Of a stretch of DNA of 64,000 nucleotides, positions 29,402 through 37,920 are shown one piece after another. A program made the position numbers and the translations under genes. Origin of the DNA: DASUAS01 sp963841415 (lineage in GTDB: Bacteria > Actinomycetota > Acidimicrobiia > IMCC26256 > DASPTH01); contig CAWJCN010000004.1 in assembly GCA_963841415.1 (NCBI GenBank), positions 620,001 through 684,000 on the forward strand. Direction: 5' to 3'. The notes below the pieces were generated by a model. It searched no databases. It saw only the letters and a program-made list of their open reading frames with translations, and was not told the origin of the DNA. Numbering within the stretch: position 1 is the first letter of the stretch; each line of letters opens with the position of its first letter.

Positions 29402-30388
29402 TCAGAGACGCAGGTTGGGGTCGGCGCCGGTGTCGAGCGGCGTGGGACCGTCGGCTCGGAGGCGCCACCACGCGGTGGCCGCGATCATCGCCCCGTTGTC
29501 GGTGCACAGTGACGGCGGAGGCAGGAACACCGATCGTCCTGACGCGGCCGCGGCATCGGCCACCTTGGCCCGGAGCCTCGAGTTCGCCGCCACTCCGCCG
29601 CCGAGCGCCAGCACCGAAGCGCCGGCGTCGTCGGCCGCGGCCACGAGCTTGGCCGCCAATTGATCGACGACGGCCTCCTGGAACGACGCCGCGACGTCGG
29701 CCGGCTTGGTCTCGGGCGAGCGGCGGGTGTGGTTGACGACCGCGGTCTTGAGGCCCGCGAAGGAGAAGTCGGCATCGCCGGGCATGGCCCGGGGGAAGCG
29801 GACAGCGGCGGGGTCGCCCTCGCGCGCGAGCCGGTCGATCGCCGGGCCGCCCGGGTAGCCGAGGCCGAGGTGACGAGCCACCTTGTCGAACGCCTCCCCC
29901 GCGGCGTCGTCGACGGTCTGGCCGACCACCCGGTAGCGGCCGTGGTCTTCCATCACCACCGTCATGGTGTGGCCGCCCGACACGATCAGCACCGCGAGCG
30001 GGAGCTGGAGGTCGGGATCCTCGAGCCACGCGGCGTGCAGGTGGGCCTCGAGGTGGTTGACGCCGACGTACGGCAGCCCGGCCGCCAGCGCCAGCCCCTT
30101 CGCCGCGGCGACGCCGACCAGCAGCGCGCCGGCGAGGCCGGGTCCGTGACACGCGGCGACCGCGTCGAGATCCGACAGGTCGACGCCCGCTTCGACGAGC
30201 GCCTCCGCGATGACGGGCGTGATGAGCTCCACGTGCGCCCGGCTCGCGACCTCGGGCACGACGCCGCCGAAGCGAGCGTGCAGATCGACCTGGCTCGACA
30301 CCACCGACGAGCAGACCGTCCGGCCGTCGGCGACGACCGCGGCCGCGGTCTCGTCGCACGACGTCTCGATGCCGAGGATCAGCGTCAC
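29402..30388 (-). CDS. tsaD: tRNA N6-adenosine threonylcarbamoyltransferase
   Basis: Catalytic subunit of the t6A37 tRNA modification machinery (with TsaB and TsaE). The 328-residue protein begins ILGIETSCDETAAAVV, has the metal-binding HxxxH pair in VGVNHLEAHLHAAW, VSGGHTMTVVM, the GEAFDKVARHLGLGYPGGPAIDRLA segment and LALGGGVAANSRLR. GTG 30388 overlaps the rimI stop (GTGA). It lies in one operon udg-tsaE-tsaB-rimI-tsaD, followed by CIRCE/groES. Confidence 0.96.
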   Translation of the reverse strand: MTLILGIETSCDETAAAVVADGRTVCSSVVSSQVDLHARFGGVVPEVASRAHVELITPVIAEALVEAGVDLSDLDAVAACHGPGLAGALLVGVAAAKGLALAAGLPYVGVNHLEAHLHAAWLEDPDLQLPLAVLIVSGGHTMTVVMEDHGRYRVVGQTVDDAAGEAFDKVARHLGLGYPGGPAIDRLAREGDPAAVRFPRAMPGDADFSFAGLKTAVVNHTRRSPETKPADVAASFQEAVVDQLAAKLVAAADDAGASVLALGGGVAANSRLRAKVADAAAASGRSVFLPPPSLCTDNGAMIAATAWWRLRADGPTPLDTGADPNLRL

Positions 30389-30942
30389 CAACGCCTCCCG
30401 TCCTCGATGACCGTTGCACCCGGCAGCACGCGTTCGACGGAGTCGAGCAACGCCGAGTACTCGGGCTGGTCGACGTCGTTGGCCCACATCACCAGCGCGT
30501 CCTCGTTGACCTCCTGGTAGTAGTTCTTGCGCACCCCGACCGGTTCGAAGCCGAAGCGCCGGTACAGATCCTGCGCGCCGTGGTTCGACATGCGCACCTC
30601 GAGCGTCACCGCGGACGCACCGCGCGCGATCGCCTCGCGCACCAGCACCAGGAGCAAGCGCGTGCCGATCTTCGCACGGTGGCGCTTCGGGTCGACCGCG
30701 ATCGTCGTCACGTGCGCCTCGTCGAGCGTCATCATGAGGCCCGCGTACCCGACGAGGTCGCGGCCGATGCGCGCGACGTAGTAGGCGCGAGTCGTTCGGA
30801 GCGCGAGCTCGGACATGAACAGCGACGAGCTCCACGGTCGTGGGTACACCTGCTGCTCGATGCGCAGCACCGACCGGAGATGGCGGCGGCGCATCGGCTG
30901 CACGTGGACGGTGAGGGCCGCGACCTCCTGCTCGGCTGCCAT
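30385..30942 (-). CDS. rimI: ribosomal-protein-alanine N-acetyltransferase
   Basis: GNAT-fold acetyltransferase of 185 residues, probably acetylating the N terminus of ribosomal protein S18 or other proteins. Typical blocks are IEQQVYPRPWSSSLFMSELAL near the start, the acetyl-CoA site VDPKRHRAKIGTRLLLVLV and TLEVRMSNHGAQDLYRRFGF, and YYQEVNEDALVM. It starts directly after the tsaB stop (TAG then ATG) and overlaps tsaD, matching the usual tsaB-rimI-tsaD cluster. Confidence 0.9.
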   Translation of the reverse strand: MAAEQEVAALTVHVQPMRRRHLRSVLRIEQQVYPRPWSSSLFMSELALRTTRAYYVARIGRDLVGYAGLMMTLDEAHVTTIAVDPKRHRAKIGTRLLLVLVREAIARGASAVTLEVRMSNHGAQDLYRRFGFEPVGVRKNYYQEVNEDALVMWANDVDQPEYSALLDSVERVLPGATVIEDGRRW

Positions 30943-31707
30943 CTAGATGGCTCGCTCACTGCTCGCCGGGCCGCTCTGATCAAGGACGCCCGGCTCGCGG
31001 CCGCTCGCTCGCGTGCCCCAGGCGATCTCGGCGTCGCTCCGGCGCAGGTACAACGGTCGCAGGTCGCCCGGCTGCTCGAACTCCTCGCGCTCAGCGCGCG
31101 CCGTCGCCAGCGCGACGAGCGCGGCCACGCTCGGCGCCGCGTACTCCGGCCCCGCCACCTCGGCGTGCTCGAGCGCGGCGAACTCCTCGGCGAACCGGGC
31201 GACACCGTCGCCCGCGAGCAACAGCCCGTGCGGGGACTCGGCCACGTCCGCGAGCAGGTCGGCCACCAGCTCCGAGGGCGCGTGCACGCCGTACTCGGAC
31301 ACGCGCTGCACACCCCCGGGGACGGGCTGGTAGCGCGCCGCGAACACCTCGCGGCGGCGGGCGTCGAGGACCGCGACGATGGTGCGACCCGAGTGACGCA
31401 GCGGCGACGCCACGAGATCGAGGCTCGGCACTCCCACCACCGGGATGCGCAACGCCTGCGCCATCACCTTCGCCGTGGTCACTCCCACGCGCAGGCCGGT
31501 GAAGAGCCCGGGGCCGATGCCCACCGCGATGGCGGCGAGGTGGTCGAAGCTCACGTCACACTCGCCGCGCAGGTACTCGATGGCAGGCGCGAGCTGCTCG
31601 GCGTGGCGACGGCCGCCGGCCAGCTGCACCGAGCCGAGCACCGTGCCCCGGTCGCCGAAGGCGATCGACACCTGGGCCGTCGACGTGTCGAGCGCGAGCA
31701 GCAGCAC
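30943..31707 (-). CDS. tsaB: t6A biosynthesis protein TsaB
   Basis: Scaffold partner of TsaD, an inactive paralogue of it. The 254-residue protein starts LLLALDTSTAQVSIAFGDRG and has AGGRRHAEQLAPAIEYL and the GIGPGLFTGLRVGVTTAKVMAQAL signature; DARRREVFAARYQ is also typical. The GTG at 31707 fits this start and lies 1 nt after the tsaE stop. Downstream it abuts rimI. Confidence 0.93.
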   Translation of the reverse strand: MLLLALDTSTAQVSIAFGDRGTVLGSVQLAGGRRHAEQLAPAIEYLRGECDVSFDHLAAIAVGIGPGLFTGLRVGVTTAKVMAQALRIPVVGVPSLDLVASPLRHSGRTIVAVLDARRREVFAARYQPVPGGVQRVSEYGVHAPSELVADLLADVAESPHGLLLAGDGVARFAEEFAALEHAEVAGPEYAAPSVAALVALATARAEREEFEQPGDLRPLYLRRSDAEIAWGTRASGREPGVLDQSGPASSERAI

Positions 31708-31708
31708 G

Positions 31709-32183
31709 TCAGCCGTCCACGATCTCGGCGAGTGCGTCGACGCGCGCGGCCCACGTGATGCCGGCGGCGTCGATCGACACGACGCGGTCGTCGTCGCCGT
31801 CGCCTGGCTCGAGCAGCACTCGCAGCCGATCGCTCGGGAGCACCGCGCTCGACGCGGTCGCCCCACTCGACGACGGTGACCGCGTCACCACCCACGAGGT
31901 CGTCGAAACCGAGGTCGTGCAGCTCCTGCAGACGGTCGAGGCGGTACACGTCGACGTGCACGAGCGGCATTGCCGCCTCGTACTCGCGCACGACGGTGAA
32001 GGTCGGGCTGACGACGGGCTCGGTGATCCCGAGCGCGACTGCGATCCCCTTGGCCACGACGGTCTTGCCGGTGCCGAGGTCGCCGTCGAGCACCACGACG
32101 TCACCCGGACGCAGGAGCGCGCCCAGTCGCCGCCCCAGCGTGTGCGTCTCGTCCGGACCTCGGGTGGTCGTGTGCAGGATCAT
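31709..32183 (-). CDS. tsaE: t6A biosynthesis ATPase TsaE, with a frame break
   Basis: Small P-loop ATPase needed to cycle the TsaB-TsaD complex. Frame 1 from ATG 32183 gives LGRRLGALLRPGDVVVLDGDLGTGKTVVAKGIA (Walker A), SPTFTVVREYE, VHVDVYRLD and VTVVEWGDRVE. Around 31844-31850 the frame must move by one base to continue with AVLPSDRLRVLLEP and end IDAAGITWAARVDALAEIVDG next to tsaB. The region is 475 nt, one over a multiple of three (one base extra or two lost, for example one CG of a CG repeat). TsaE is generally essential, so an indel error is likely. Its ATG overlaps the udg stop. Confidence 0.82.
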
Positions 32184-32788
32184 CGTCCGCTCGTGACCCG
32201 TGCGAGCGCGCGCTTGATCACCACGAAGTCGGCGCGCGCCTGTGCGAGCGCGGGACCGCCGCCGCGCAACACCGCCGACGGGTGCAACGTGGGGATGAGG
32301 AGGTCACCCTCGCGGTAGGGGAACTCGCGCCCCCGCAACTTCGTGATCCCCTCCTTCGTCGCGAGCAGCAGCTTCGTCGCGAAGTTGCCGAGCGTGACGA
32401 CGAGACGAGGGTCGATGAACTGCACCTGGGCGTCGAGGTAGGGGCGGCACGCCTCGATCTCGAGCGGGAGCGGATCGCGGTTGCCGGGCGGACGGCACTT
32501 CACCACGTTGGCGATGTACACCTGCTGGCGGCTCAGCCCGATGCCCTCGATGAGCCCGGTGAGGAGGCGACCGGCGCGGCCGACGAAGGGCTCGCCGGTG
32601 CGGTCTTCCTGCTCGCCCGGACCCTCGCCCACGAACAGCAGGTCGGCGTGGGGGTCGCCGACGCCGAACACCACCTGCGTGCGCGTGCCGGCCAGGGGGC
32701 ACTTCGTGCAGGTGAGGGCCTCGCGCTCGAGGTCGGCGAACGATGCGAACGGAGGTGGAACGTGTCGCGACACGGCAGGCCACTTCAA
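32180..32788 (-). CDS. uracil-DNA glycosylase, family 4 (4Fe-4S)
   Basis: Removes uracil from DNA. The 202-residue protein has the family-4 signature: LTCTKCPLAGTRTQVVFGVGDPHADLLFVGEGPGEQED with the first two cluster Cys and the catalytic GEGPGEQE, NVVKCRPPGNRDPLPLEIEACRPYL with the other two cluster Cys, and the HPSAVLRG motif at the C terminus. The start is uncertain: TTG 32788 is the longest reasonable choice, and an internal GTG would give a protein about five residues shorter. Stop overlaps tsaE ATG (ATGA). Confidence 0.92.
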   Translation of the reverse strand: MKWPAVSRHVPPPFASFADLEREALTCTKCPLAGTRTQVVFGVGDPHADLLFVGEGPGEQEDRTGEPFVGRAGRLLTGLIEGIGLSRQQVYIANVVKCRPPGNRDPLPLEIEACRPYLDAQVQFIDPRLVVTLGNFATKLLLATKEGITKLRGREFPYREGDLLIPTLHPSAVLRGGGPALAQARADFVVIKRALARVTSGR

Positions 32789-32803
32789 TTGCTGTGGGAC
32801 TCG

Positions 32804-33718
32804 TCAGGGTGTCGCGCGATGGTACGCGACCGCGTCGCGAACCGCTGCGGCCGTCACGTCGGTGACCATCACCCGCAACCGGTCGAGGTGGGCGTCGACA
32901 GTGCCGGTGGCGCAGACGAACGCGAGGTCGCCGTCGTGACGCGTGTGCGAAGGGTGGATCGAGCGCGCCAGCCCGTGGTTGGCGCTCCGGGCGAGGAGAT
33001 GGCACTCGACCTTGGTGCACCGGGCGTTGGTGGCGACGACCGCGATGGTGGTGTTGGTCCCGGACTGCCCTTCGAAGGGTGTCTCCTCGAACGGGGCCTC
33101 CTCGGGAAAGCCGGGCGCGTCGGACGGTGCTCGCGACGCGACGATCGGCGTGCCGTCGGCATCGACCACGTCGCCGACCGCGTTCACCACGACGAGCGCG
33201 CCCACCACGAGGTCGCCGTCGCGCGCCGACGCGCTTCCCAACCCGCCGGTCGCGCCGTGCTCCTGACCGCGCCACTTGGCGACGCTCGCGCCGCGGCCGG
33301 CGCCGACGCGTCCGGTCGTCAGTGCCGGCCCGTCCGGATCGAGCGCGGTCGCCAGGGCGGCGCGCCCTTCGTCGGGGCCGGGACGCTCGTCACCTGCCAC
33401 CACGAGGTCGAAGATGGCGGCCGCGGGGACGATCGGCACCGGACCTCCGCGCGTCGGGAAGCCGCGGCCCTGCTCGGCCAGCGCGCGCATCACGCCGTCG
33501 GCCGCCGCGAGGCCGAACGCCGACCCCCCGGTGAGCACGACCGCATCGACGACCTCCACGGTCGCCAGCGGGTCGAGCACCGCGGTCTCGCGCGTCGCGG
33601 GAGCACCCCCGCGGATCTCGACCGAGCCCACGGTGCCGGGCGGGAACACCACGACCGTGGCGCCGGTGGCTGCACCGGTCCAGTGCCCGGCGAGCACCCC
33701 GGGAACGTCGGTGATCAC
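32804..33718 (-). CDS. P1-family (DmpA-like) aminopeptidase/amidase
   Basis: An N-terminal-nucleophile hydrolase of the L-aminopeptidase D-esterase family, 304 residues from GTG 33718. Seen: ITDVPGVLAGHWTG at the start, TVVVFPPGTVGSVEIRGGAPATRETAVLDP, VVLTGGSAFGLAAADGVMRALAEQGRGF, and the autoproteolysis region FEGQSGTNTTIAVVATNA, in which the cleaved residue is Gly-Thr with Thr as probable nucleophile. It follows the broken alpha/beta hydrolase by only a few bases. Substrate is not known. Confidence 0.86.
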   Translation of the reverse strand: MITDVPGVLAGHWTGAATGATVVVFPPGTVGSVEIRGGAPATRETAVLDPLATVEVVDAVVLTGGSAFGLAAADGVMRALAEQGRGFPTRGGPVPIVPAAAIFDLVVAGDERPGPDEGRAALATALDPDGPALTTGRVGAGRGASVAKWRGQEHGATGGLGSASARDGDLVVGALVVVNAVGDVVDADGTPIVASRAPSDAPGFPEEAPFEETPFEGQSGTNTTIAVVATNARCTKVECHLLARSANHGLARSIHPSHTRHDGDLAFVCATGTVDAHLDRLRVMVTDVTAAAVRDAVAYHRATP

Positions 33719-33719
33719 G

Positions 33720-34746
33720 TCAGCCCGCGGACGCGGACGCGGGCGCCTCGTCGGCGCGGTCGTCGACCGCCGAACACGCGCGCGCGAAGTCCATGACGAG
33801 CGCGTCGAGCTCGTCGGTGCGCTCGTACATGAGCATGTGTCCGGCACCGGGGTACTCCACGAGGCGCGCGCCCGGCACGAGCTCGGCGATGCGCCGGGCG
33901 TCGCGCGGCGGTGTGCAGCGCGTCGGCGGTGCCGACGACGACCAGCGTCGGGACGTGCAGTTCGGGCAGGCCCTCGGTGAGGTCGAGGTGCAGCAGTGCC
34001 GACACGGCTTCGCGTGTTGTCTGCTTGTCACATCCGGCGAGCATCTCGCGGGTCGCCTCGACATGGCTCGGGTGCGGATCGTCGCCGAAGCCGATGCGGG
34101 CGAGCAGCAACCCGAGGTTGCGCTGACGCATGAACGTGCCGACGTCGGGGCCGACGTTGACCACCTTCTCGAGCGCGCCGCGCACGCGCTTGGCGTCGCT
34201 GACGAGGTTGTGCGACGACGTCGACATGAGCACCAGCCCTCGCACGCGCGCCTCGACCACCTCGGGGTGACGGATGGCGAACGCCTGGACCGACATGCCG
34301 CCCATCGAATGCCCGACGAGCACGACGTCGCGCAGGTCGAGCTCCTCCAACACCGTGCGCAGGTCGTCGGCCAGGTTGTCGAGCGAGTGACCGGTCGCGC
34401 CGACGCGCGACTCACCGTGCCCGCGCGAGTCGAACGCGACGGCACGGAAGCCAGCCGCCGGGAACGTGTCGAACTGCTTGGACCAGACCCGAGAGGAGAG
34501 GGTGACGCCGTGGCAGAACACCACCGCCGGACCCGCACCCCGGCTGATGGTGGAGAGGGTGCCGCCGTCGTGGCTGGCGAGCATGCGGGCGTCGTCGAAC
34601 TTCGGGACCAGCTCCACGCCCGTGTCGGGGTCGTCGCGGTGGCGCAGGCGGGCCACCAGCGCTCGCTCGGTCGCGTACGCGAGACCGACGGTGCCGGCCG
34701 CGACACCCGCGACGAGTCCCGAGCGCTTCAGCGCCTTCGCAGCCAT
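33720..34746 (-). CDS. alpha/beta hydrolase with a frame break near the 3' end
   Basis: ATG 34746 opens a hydrolase with an N-terminal hydrophobic segment (LVAGVAAGTVGLAYATERAL), the HG oxyanion block VVFCHGVTLSSRVWSKQF, FDSRGHGES, the nucleophile elbow VGHSMGGMSVQAFA and the acid block TLVVVGTADALH. Near 33905-33915 the frame shifts: the following sequence PPRDARRIAELVPGARLVEYPGAGHMLMYERTDEL, holding the catalytic His (GAGHML), is in the next frame and stops at 33720, two bases before the P1-peptidase start. Total 1027 nt, one over a multiple of three. Position between alr and tsaE is conserved in actinobacteria. Substrate unknown. Confidence 0.8.
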
Positions 34747-34752
34747 CGAAGG

Positions 34753-35916
34753 TCAGTCCCCTTGCCCACCGACGTAGGTGCGGGGCACGCGGGCGCCGAT
34801 GCCGGTGACGATCTCGTAGGAGATCGTGCCGAGCCGCTCGCTCCACTCGGTGGCGGTGATCTCCTCGTCGCCCTGGGGACCGATGAGCACCACCTCGTCG
34901 TCGGGTTCCGCGGGCACGTCGCCCAGGTCGACGAGCAGCTGGTCCATCGTGACCGCACCGAGGATCGGGCACCGCCGGCCGCCGATCAGCACCTCGCCCC
35001 CGGCCAAGCCGAGGTTGCGGGGCACGCCGTCGGCGTACCCGGCGGGAACGGTCGCGACGCGCCCGGTCGTGCCCACTTCGGCGCGCAGACCGTACGAGAC
35101 GCGCGAACCCGCCGGCAGCGTCTTCACCAACGTCACCAGGGCACGGAGCGACAAAGCGGGCCGCAGCCCGGGCTCGCGTTCGGCCAGGGCCGGCGCGGGC
35201 GGCAGGCCGTAACAGGCGATGCCGACGCGCACGAGGTCGTAGCGCGCACCGGGTGCCGCGAGCAGCCCGGCCGAGTTCGCCGCGTGCGCGAGCGGAGGAC
35301 GCAGACCGGCGGCGTCGAGCGCGTCGAGGACGTCGTCGAACGCCGACAGTTGCTCCGCCGTGTACGGATTATCGGGCTCGTCGGCGACCGCGAGGTGCGT
35401 GCACACCCCCGCGAACGTCAGCTCGTCGCGAGCGGAGATCATCCGCGCCAAGACGAGCGCGTCGGCCGGTGCGCACCCGACGCGGTGCATGCCGGTGTCG
35501 ACCTTGAGATGCACGTCGAGCGCTGCCGACCGTCCCGAGTCGGCAACGGACTTCGCCAGCGCGTCGATGCCCGCCTCGGTGTAGACGACCGGGGTCAGGT
35601 CGGCGGCGACGACCCGCGCCACGACGCGTGGCGACGGCTCCGAGAGGAGCATCGTCGGTGCCCCGATCCCGGCGTCGCGCAGCTGCTCGCCCTCCTCGAC
35701 GCGTGCAACCCCCAACCAGGTTGCGCCCGCGTCGAGCGCGGCGCGCGCCACCGGCACGGCCCCGTGGCCGTAGCCGTTCGCCTTGACCACCGCCAGCAGC
35801 GCCGCGGGCGCGGCGACCGCGCGCAGCGCGGCGACGTTGTGGTGGACGGCGTCGAGGTCGACCTCGCTCCAGACCGCGCGCGCGTCGGCGGCGACCACCC
35901 GGTTCGGGCTGCTCAT
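34753..35916 (-). CDS. alr: alanine racemase
   Basis: PLP enzyme making D-alanine for peptidoglycan. The 387-residue protein has WSEVDLDAVHHNV, the PLP-lysine motif LLAVVKANGYGHGAVPVA, VDTGMHRVGC, NSAGLL, VRVGIACYGLPPA, the C-terminal catalytic Tyr region SYGLRAEVG and TMDQLLVDLG. ATG 35916 overlaps the nnr stop (ATGA), so both are co-translated in the acpS-nnr-alr operon. Confidence 0.96.
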   Translation of the reverse strand: MSSPNRVVAADARAVWSEVDLDAVHHNVAALRAVAAPAALLAVVKANGYGHGAVPVARAALDAGATWLGVARVEEGEQLRDAGIGAPTMLLSEPSPRVVARVVAADLTPVVYTEAGIDALAKSVADSGRSAALDVHLKVDTGMHRVGCAPADALVLARMISARDELTFAGVCTHLAVADEPDNPYTAEQLSAFDDVLDALDAAGLRPPLAHAANSAGLLAAPGARYDLVRVGIACYGLPPAPALAEREPGLRPALSLRALVTLVKTLPAGSRVSYGLRAEVGTTGRVATVPAGYADGVPRNLGLAGGEVLIGGRRCPILGAVTMDQLLVDLGDVPAEPDDEVVLIGPQGDEEITATEWSERLGTISYEIVTGIGARVPRTYVGGQGD

Positions 35917-37391
35917 GGGTTCGCTCCCAACTCCTGCAGCGTACGGGCCAGGCCACTCACGAGGTCACCCGCGATGAGGCCAGGCCCGTCGACCGCGACC
36001 GCCCGATCGGCGGTGCGCCCGTGCACCCATGCGGCCGCAGCCGCGGCGCGGAAGGTGTCGAGGCCTCGGGCCAGGAAGCCGGCGATGATCCCGGTGAGCA
36101 CGTCGCCGCTGCCGGCAGTGGCGAGAGCAGCGCCGCCGGTGGGGTTGAGGGCGACGGCGCCGTCAGGGGCCGCCACCACCGTGCCCGCTCCCTTCAGGAG
36201 CACCACCGCACGCGACCGGTCGGCGAGCGCGCGGGCGGCGGCGAGGCGGTCGCCGCCCACCGGCGCGCCCATGAGCCGCTGGTACTCGCCCGCGTGCGGC
36301 GTGAGCACGGCCGGCGCGCCGAGCGTGGCGCGCGCGTGGAGCGACGTGAAGTCGCCGGCGAGGGCGTTGAGGCCGTCGGCGTCGAGCACGAGCGGGGATC
36401 GTGCTTCGGCGACGACCGTGCGCACCGCGAACTGGAGGTCGGGATCGCCCGCTCCGCCCAGGCCGGGACCCAGCGCGATCGCCGCGAAGCGACCGACGTC
36501 GGCGAGGACCGTCTCGGCCGCGCCGCGCGCGAGCGATCCGCCCGCGTCCGCGGGCAATACCCGCGTGATGACCTCGCCACCCGACGCCGCGCGCGCGGCA
36601 TCGAGACCGGGGAGCGCGCACCACACGATGCCGGCGCCCGCGCGCATGGCCGCGTGACTCACGAGCATCGGCGCGCCGGTCATCCCGCCCGACCCGCCGA
36701 CGACCAGCACCCCCGACTGCCACTTGTGCGCGTCGGGCGCGCGGGTGGGCAACCAGTCGCGCACGTCGTCGGCGGTCACGAGCGCTGCCGGCTCGTCGCG
36801 GACCTCACCGATGGCGCCGTCGACCGCGATCCCGATGTCGGCGACGACGACGTCACCAGAGTGAGACCGCCCCGGTTCGAACACGACGCCGGGCTTGCGC
36901 GCCGCGAAGGTCACGGTGCGGTTCGCGCGCACGACTGGGCCGAAGACCATCCCGGTGAGGCCGTCGACGCCCGACGGGATGTCGACGGCCACGATCTCAC
37001 CGGCCCACCCGCCGAGCTGCGCGACGATCCATGCCGCGTCACCAGCGAGCGTGCCGCGGAACCCGGTGCCGTACATCGCGTCGACGACCACGTCGGCGGT
37101 CGCCAACGCGCGCGTGAACCAGCGCCGGTCGACGGGATCGATCAGCGAGCACACGGTCGTGCGCACGCCCCAGCCCGCGAGGACGCGCGCCGCGACGAGC
37201 CCGTCGCCCCCGTTGTTGCCCTTCCCGCACACGAGCAGGACGCGCCGCCCGTAGACGCCGTGCAGGGCGCGCCGCACCTCCCACGCGACCGCCCGGCCGG
37301 CGCGGTCCATCAGCACCTCGACCGGCGTGCCGCTGGCGATGGCGCGCTGGTCGGCCGCGCCCATGGCCTCGGGAGTGAGCACGGGTTCCAC
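35913..37391 (-). CDS. nnr: bifunctional NAD(P)H-hydrate epimerase / dehydratase
   Basis: Repairs hydrated NAD(P)H. The 492-residue protein fuses a YjeF-N epimerase domain (MGAADQRAIASGTPVEVLMDRAG, LLVCGKGNNGGDGLVAARVLAGWG, VDIPSGVDGLTG) to a C-terminal ADP-dependent dehydratase of the ribokinase-like fold (PLVLDADGLNAL, VLTPHAGEYQRLMG, and TAGSGDVLTGIIAGFLARG with its catalytic Asp). The GTG start lies 7 bp after acpS and the stop overlaps alr. Confidence 0.94.
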   Translation of the reverse strand: MEPVLTPEAMGAADQRAIASGTPVEVLMDRAGRAVAWEVRRALHGVYGRRVLLVCGKGNNGGDGLVAARVLAGWGVRTTVCSLIDPVDRRWFTRALATADVVVDAMYGTGFRGTLAGDAAWIVAQLGGWAGEIVAVDIPSGVDGLTGMVFGPVVRANRTVTFAARKPGVVFEPGRSHSGDVVVADIGIAVDGAIGEVRDEPAALVTADDVRDWLPTRAPDAHKWQSGVLVVGGSGGMTGAPMLVSHAAMRAGAGIVWCALPGLDAARAASGGEVITRVLPADAGGSLARGAAETVLADVGRFAAIALGPGLGGAGDPDLQFAVRTVVAEARSPLVLDADGLNALAGDFTSLHARATLGAPAVLTPHAGEYQRLMGAPVGGDRLAAARALADRSRAVVLLKGAGTVVAAPDGAVALNPTGGAALATAGSGDVLTGIIAGFLARGLDTFRAAAAAAWVHGRTADRAVAVDGPGLIAGDLVSGLARTLQELGANP

Positions 37392-37398
37392 GCGTGCG

Positions 37399-37788
37399 TC
37401 AGCCCAGCGCGAGCACGACGGCCATGGCGGTGACGTCGGTGTGCGTCAACGACACGCGCCACGCCCGCACGCCGCGCTCCTCTGCCAACGCCGCAGCCGC
37501 GCCGTGCAGGGTTAGCGACGGCGCGCCGCTGTCGTCGTCGCGCACCACCTCGACCTCGCGGAACGCGAACGAGCCCAGCCCCGCGCCGAGCGCCTTCATC
37601 ACCGCTTCCTTGGCGCCGAAGCGCACCGCGAGTCGCGACACCGGGTCGTGGTGCTCGTAGGCGTAGGCCTGCTCGCCGTCGGTGAAGAGACGGGCGGAGA
37701 GGCTGGCGCGTCGCTGCAGCGCCAGCCGGAACCGCTCGATCTCCACCAGGTCGGTCCCGAGACCGCGGATCCCGAGCGGCGTGTCCAT
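37399..37788 (-). CDS. acpS: holo-[acyl-carrier-protein] synthase
   Basis: Moves the 4'-phosphopantetheine arm of CoA to acyl-carrier protein. The 129-residue protein begins GIRGLGTDLVEIERFRLAL with the Mg2+-binding Asp, and has the second signature AVRFGAKEAVMKALG with Glu. ATG 37788 is the only start giving a standard N terminus; the sequence upstream belongs to the dispersed repeat, which ends at the start codon, and there is no clear Shine-Dalgarno. It is followed by nnr and alr in one operon. Confidence 0.94.
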   Translation of the reverse strand: MDTPLGIRGLGTDLVEIERFRLALQRRASLSARLFTDGEQAYAYEHHDPVSRLAVRFGAKEAVMKALGAGLGSFAFREVEVVRDDDSGAPSLTLHGAAAALAEERGVRAWRVSLTHTDVTAMAVVLALG

Positions 37789-37920
37789 CACCACGGTCGA
37801 TTCCGCTCCGGCGTCCCGGCCATCCGGCCACGGCTCCGCTGCATCTCCATCACCACGGTCGATTCCGCTCCGGCGTCCCGGCCATCCGGCCACGCCTCCG
37901 CTGCATCTCCATCACCACAG
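37789..37920 (-). repeat. dispersed repeat, locus B: two tandem 62-bp units
   Basis: On the minus strand two near-identical units read GGAGATGCAGCGGAG, the hairpin core and GGAGCGGAATCGACC, with a period of 62 bp. They fill the whole gap between the glmS-like stop (37921) and the acpS ATG (37788). One unit has the intact GGCGT/ACGCC stem, the other GCCGT/ACGCC with one mismatch. Related to 4575-4706, where it also ends at the start of the next gene, and to 43161-43212. Confidence 0.9.

Noticed and set aside
37789..37893. Longer acpS start within the repeat
   Set aside because: The extra residues are repeat translation in a different frame from locus A, and the AcpS N terminus matches ATG 37788.
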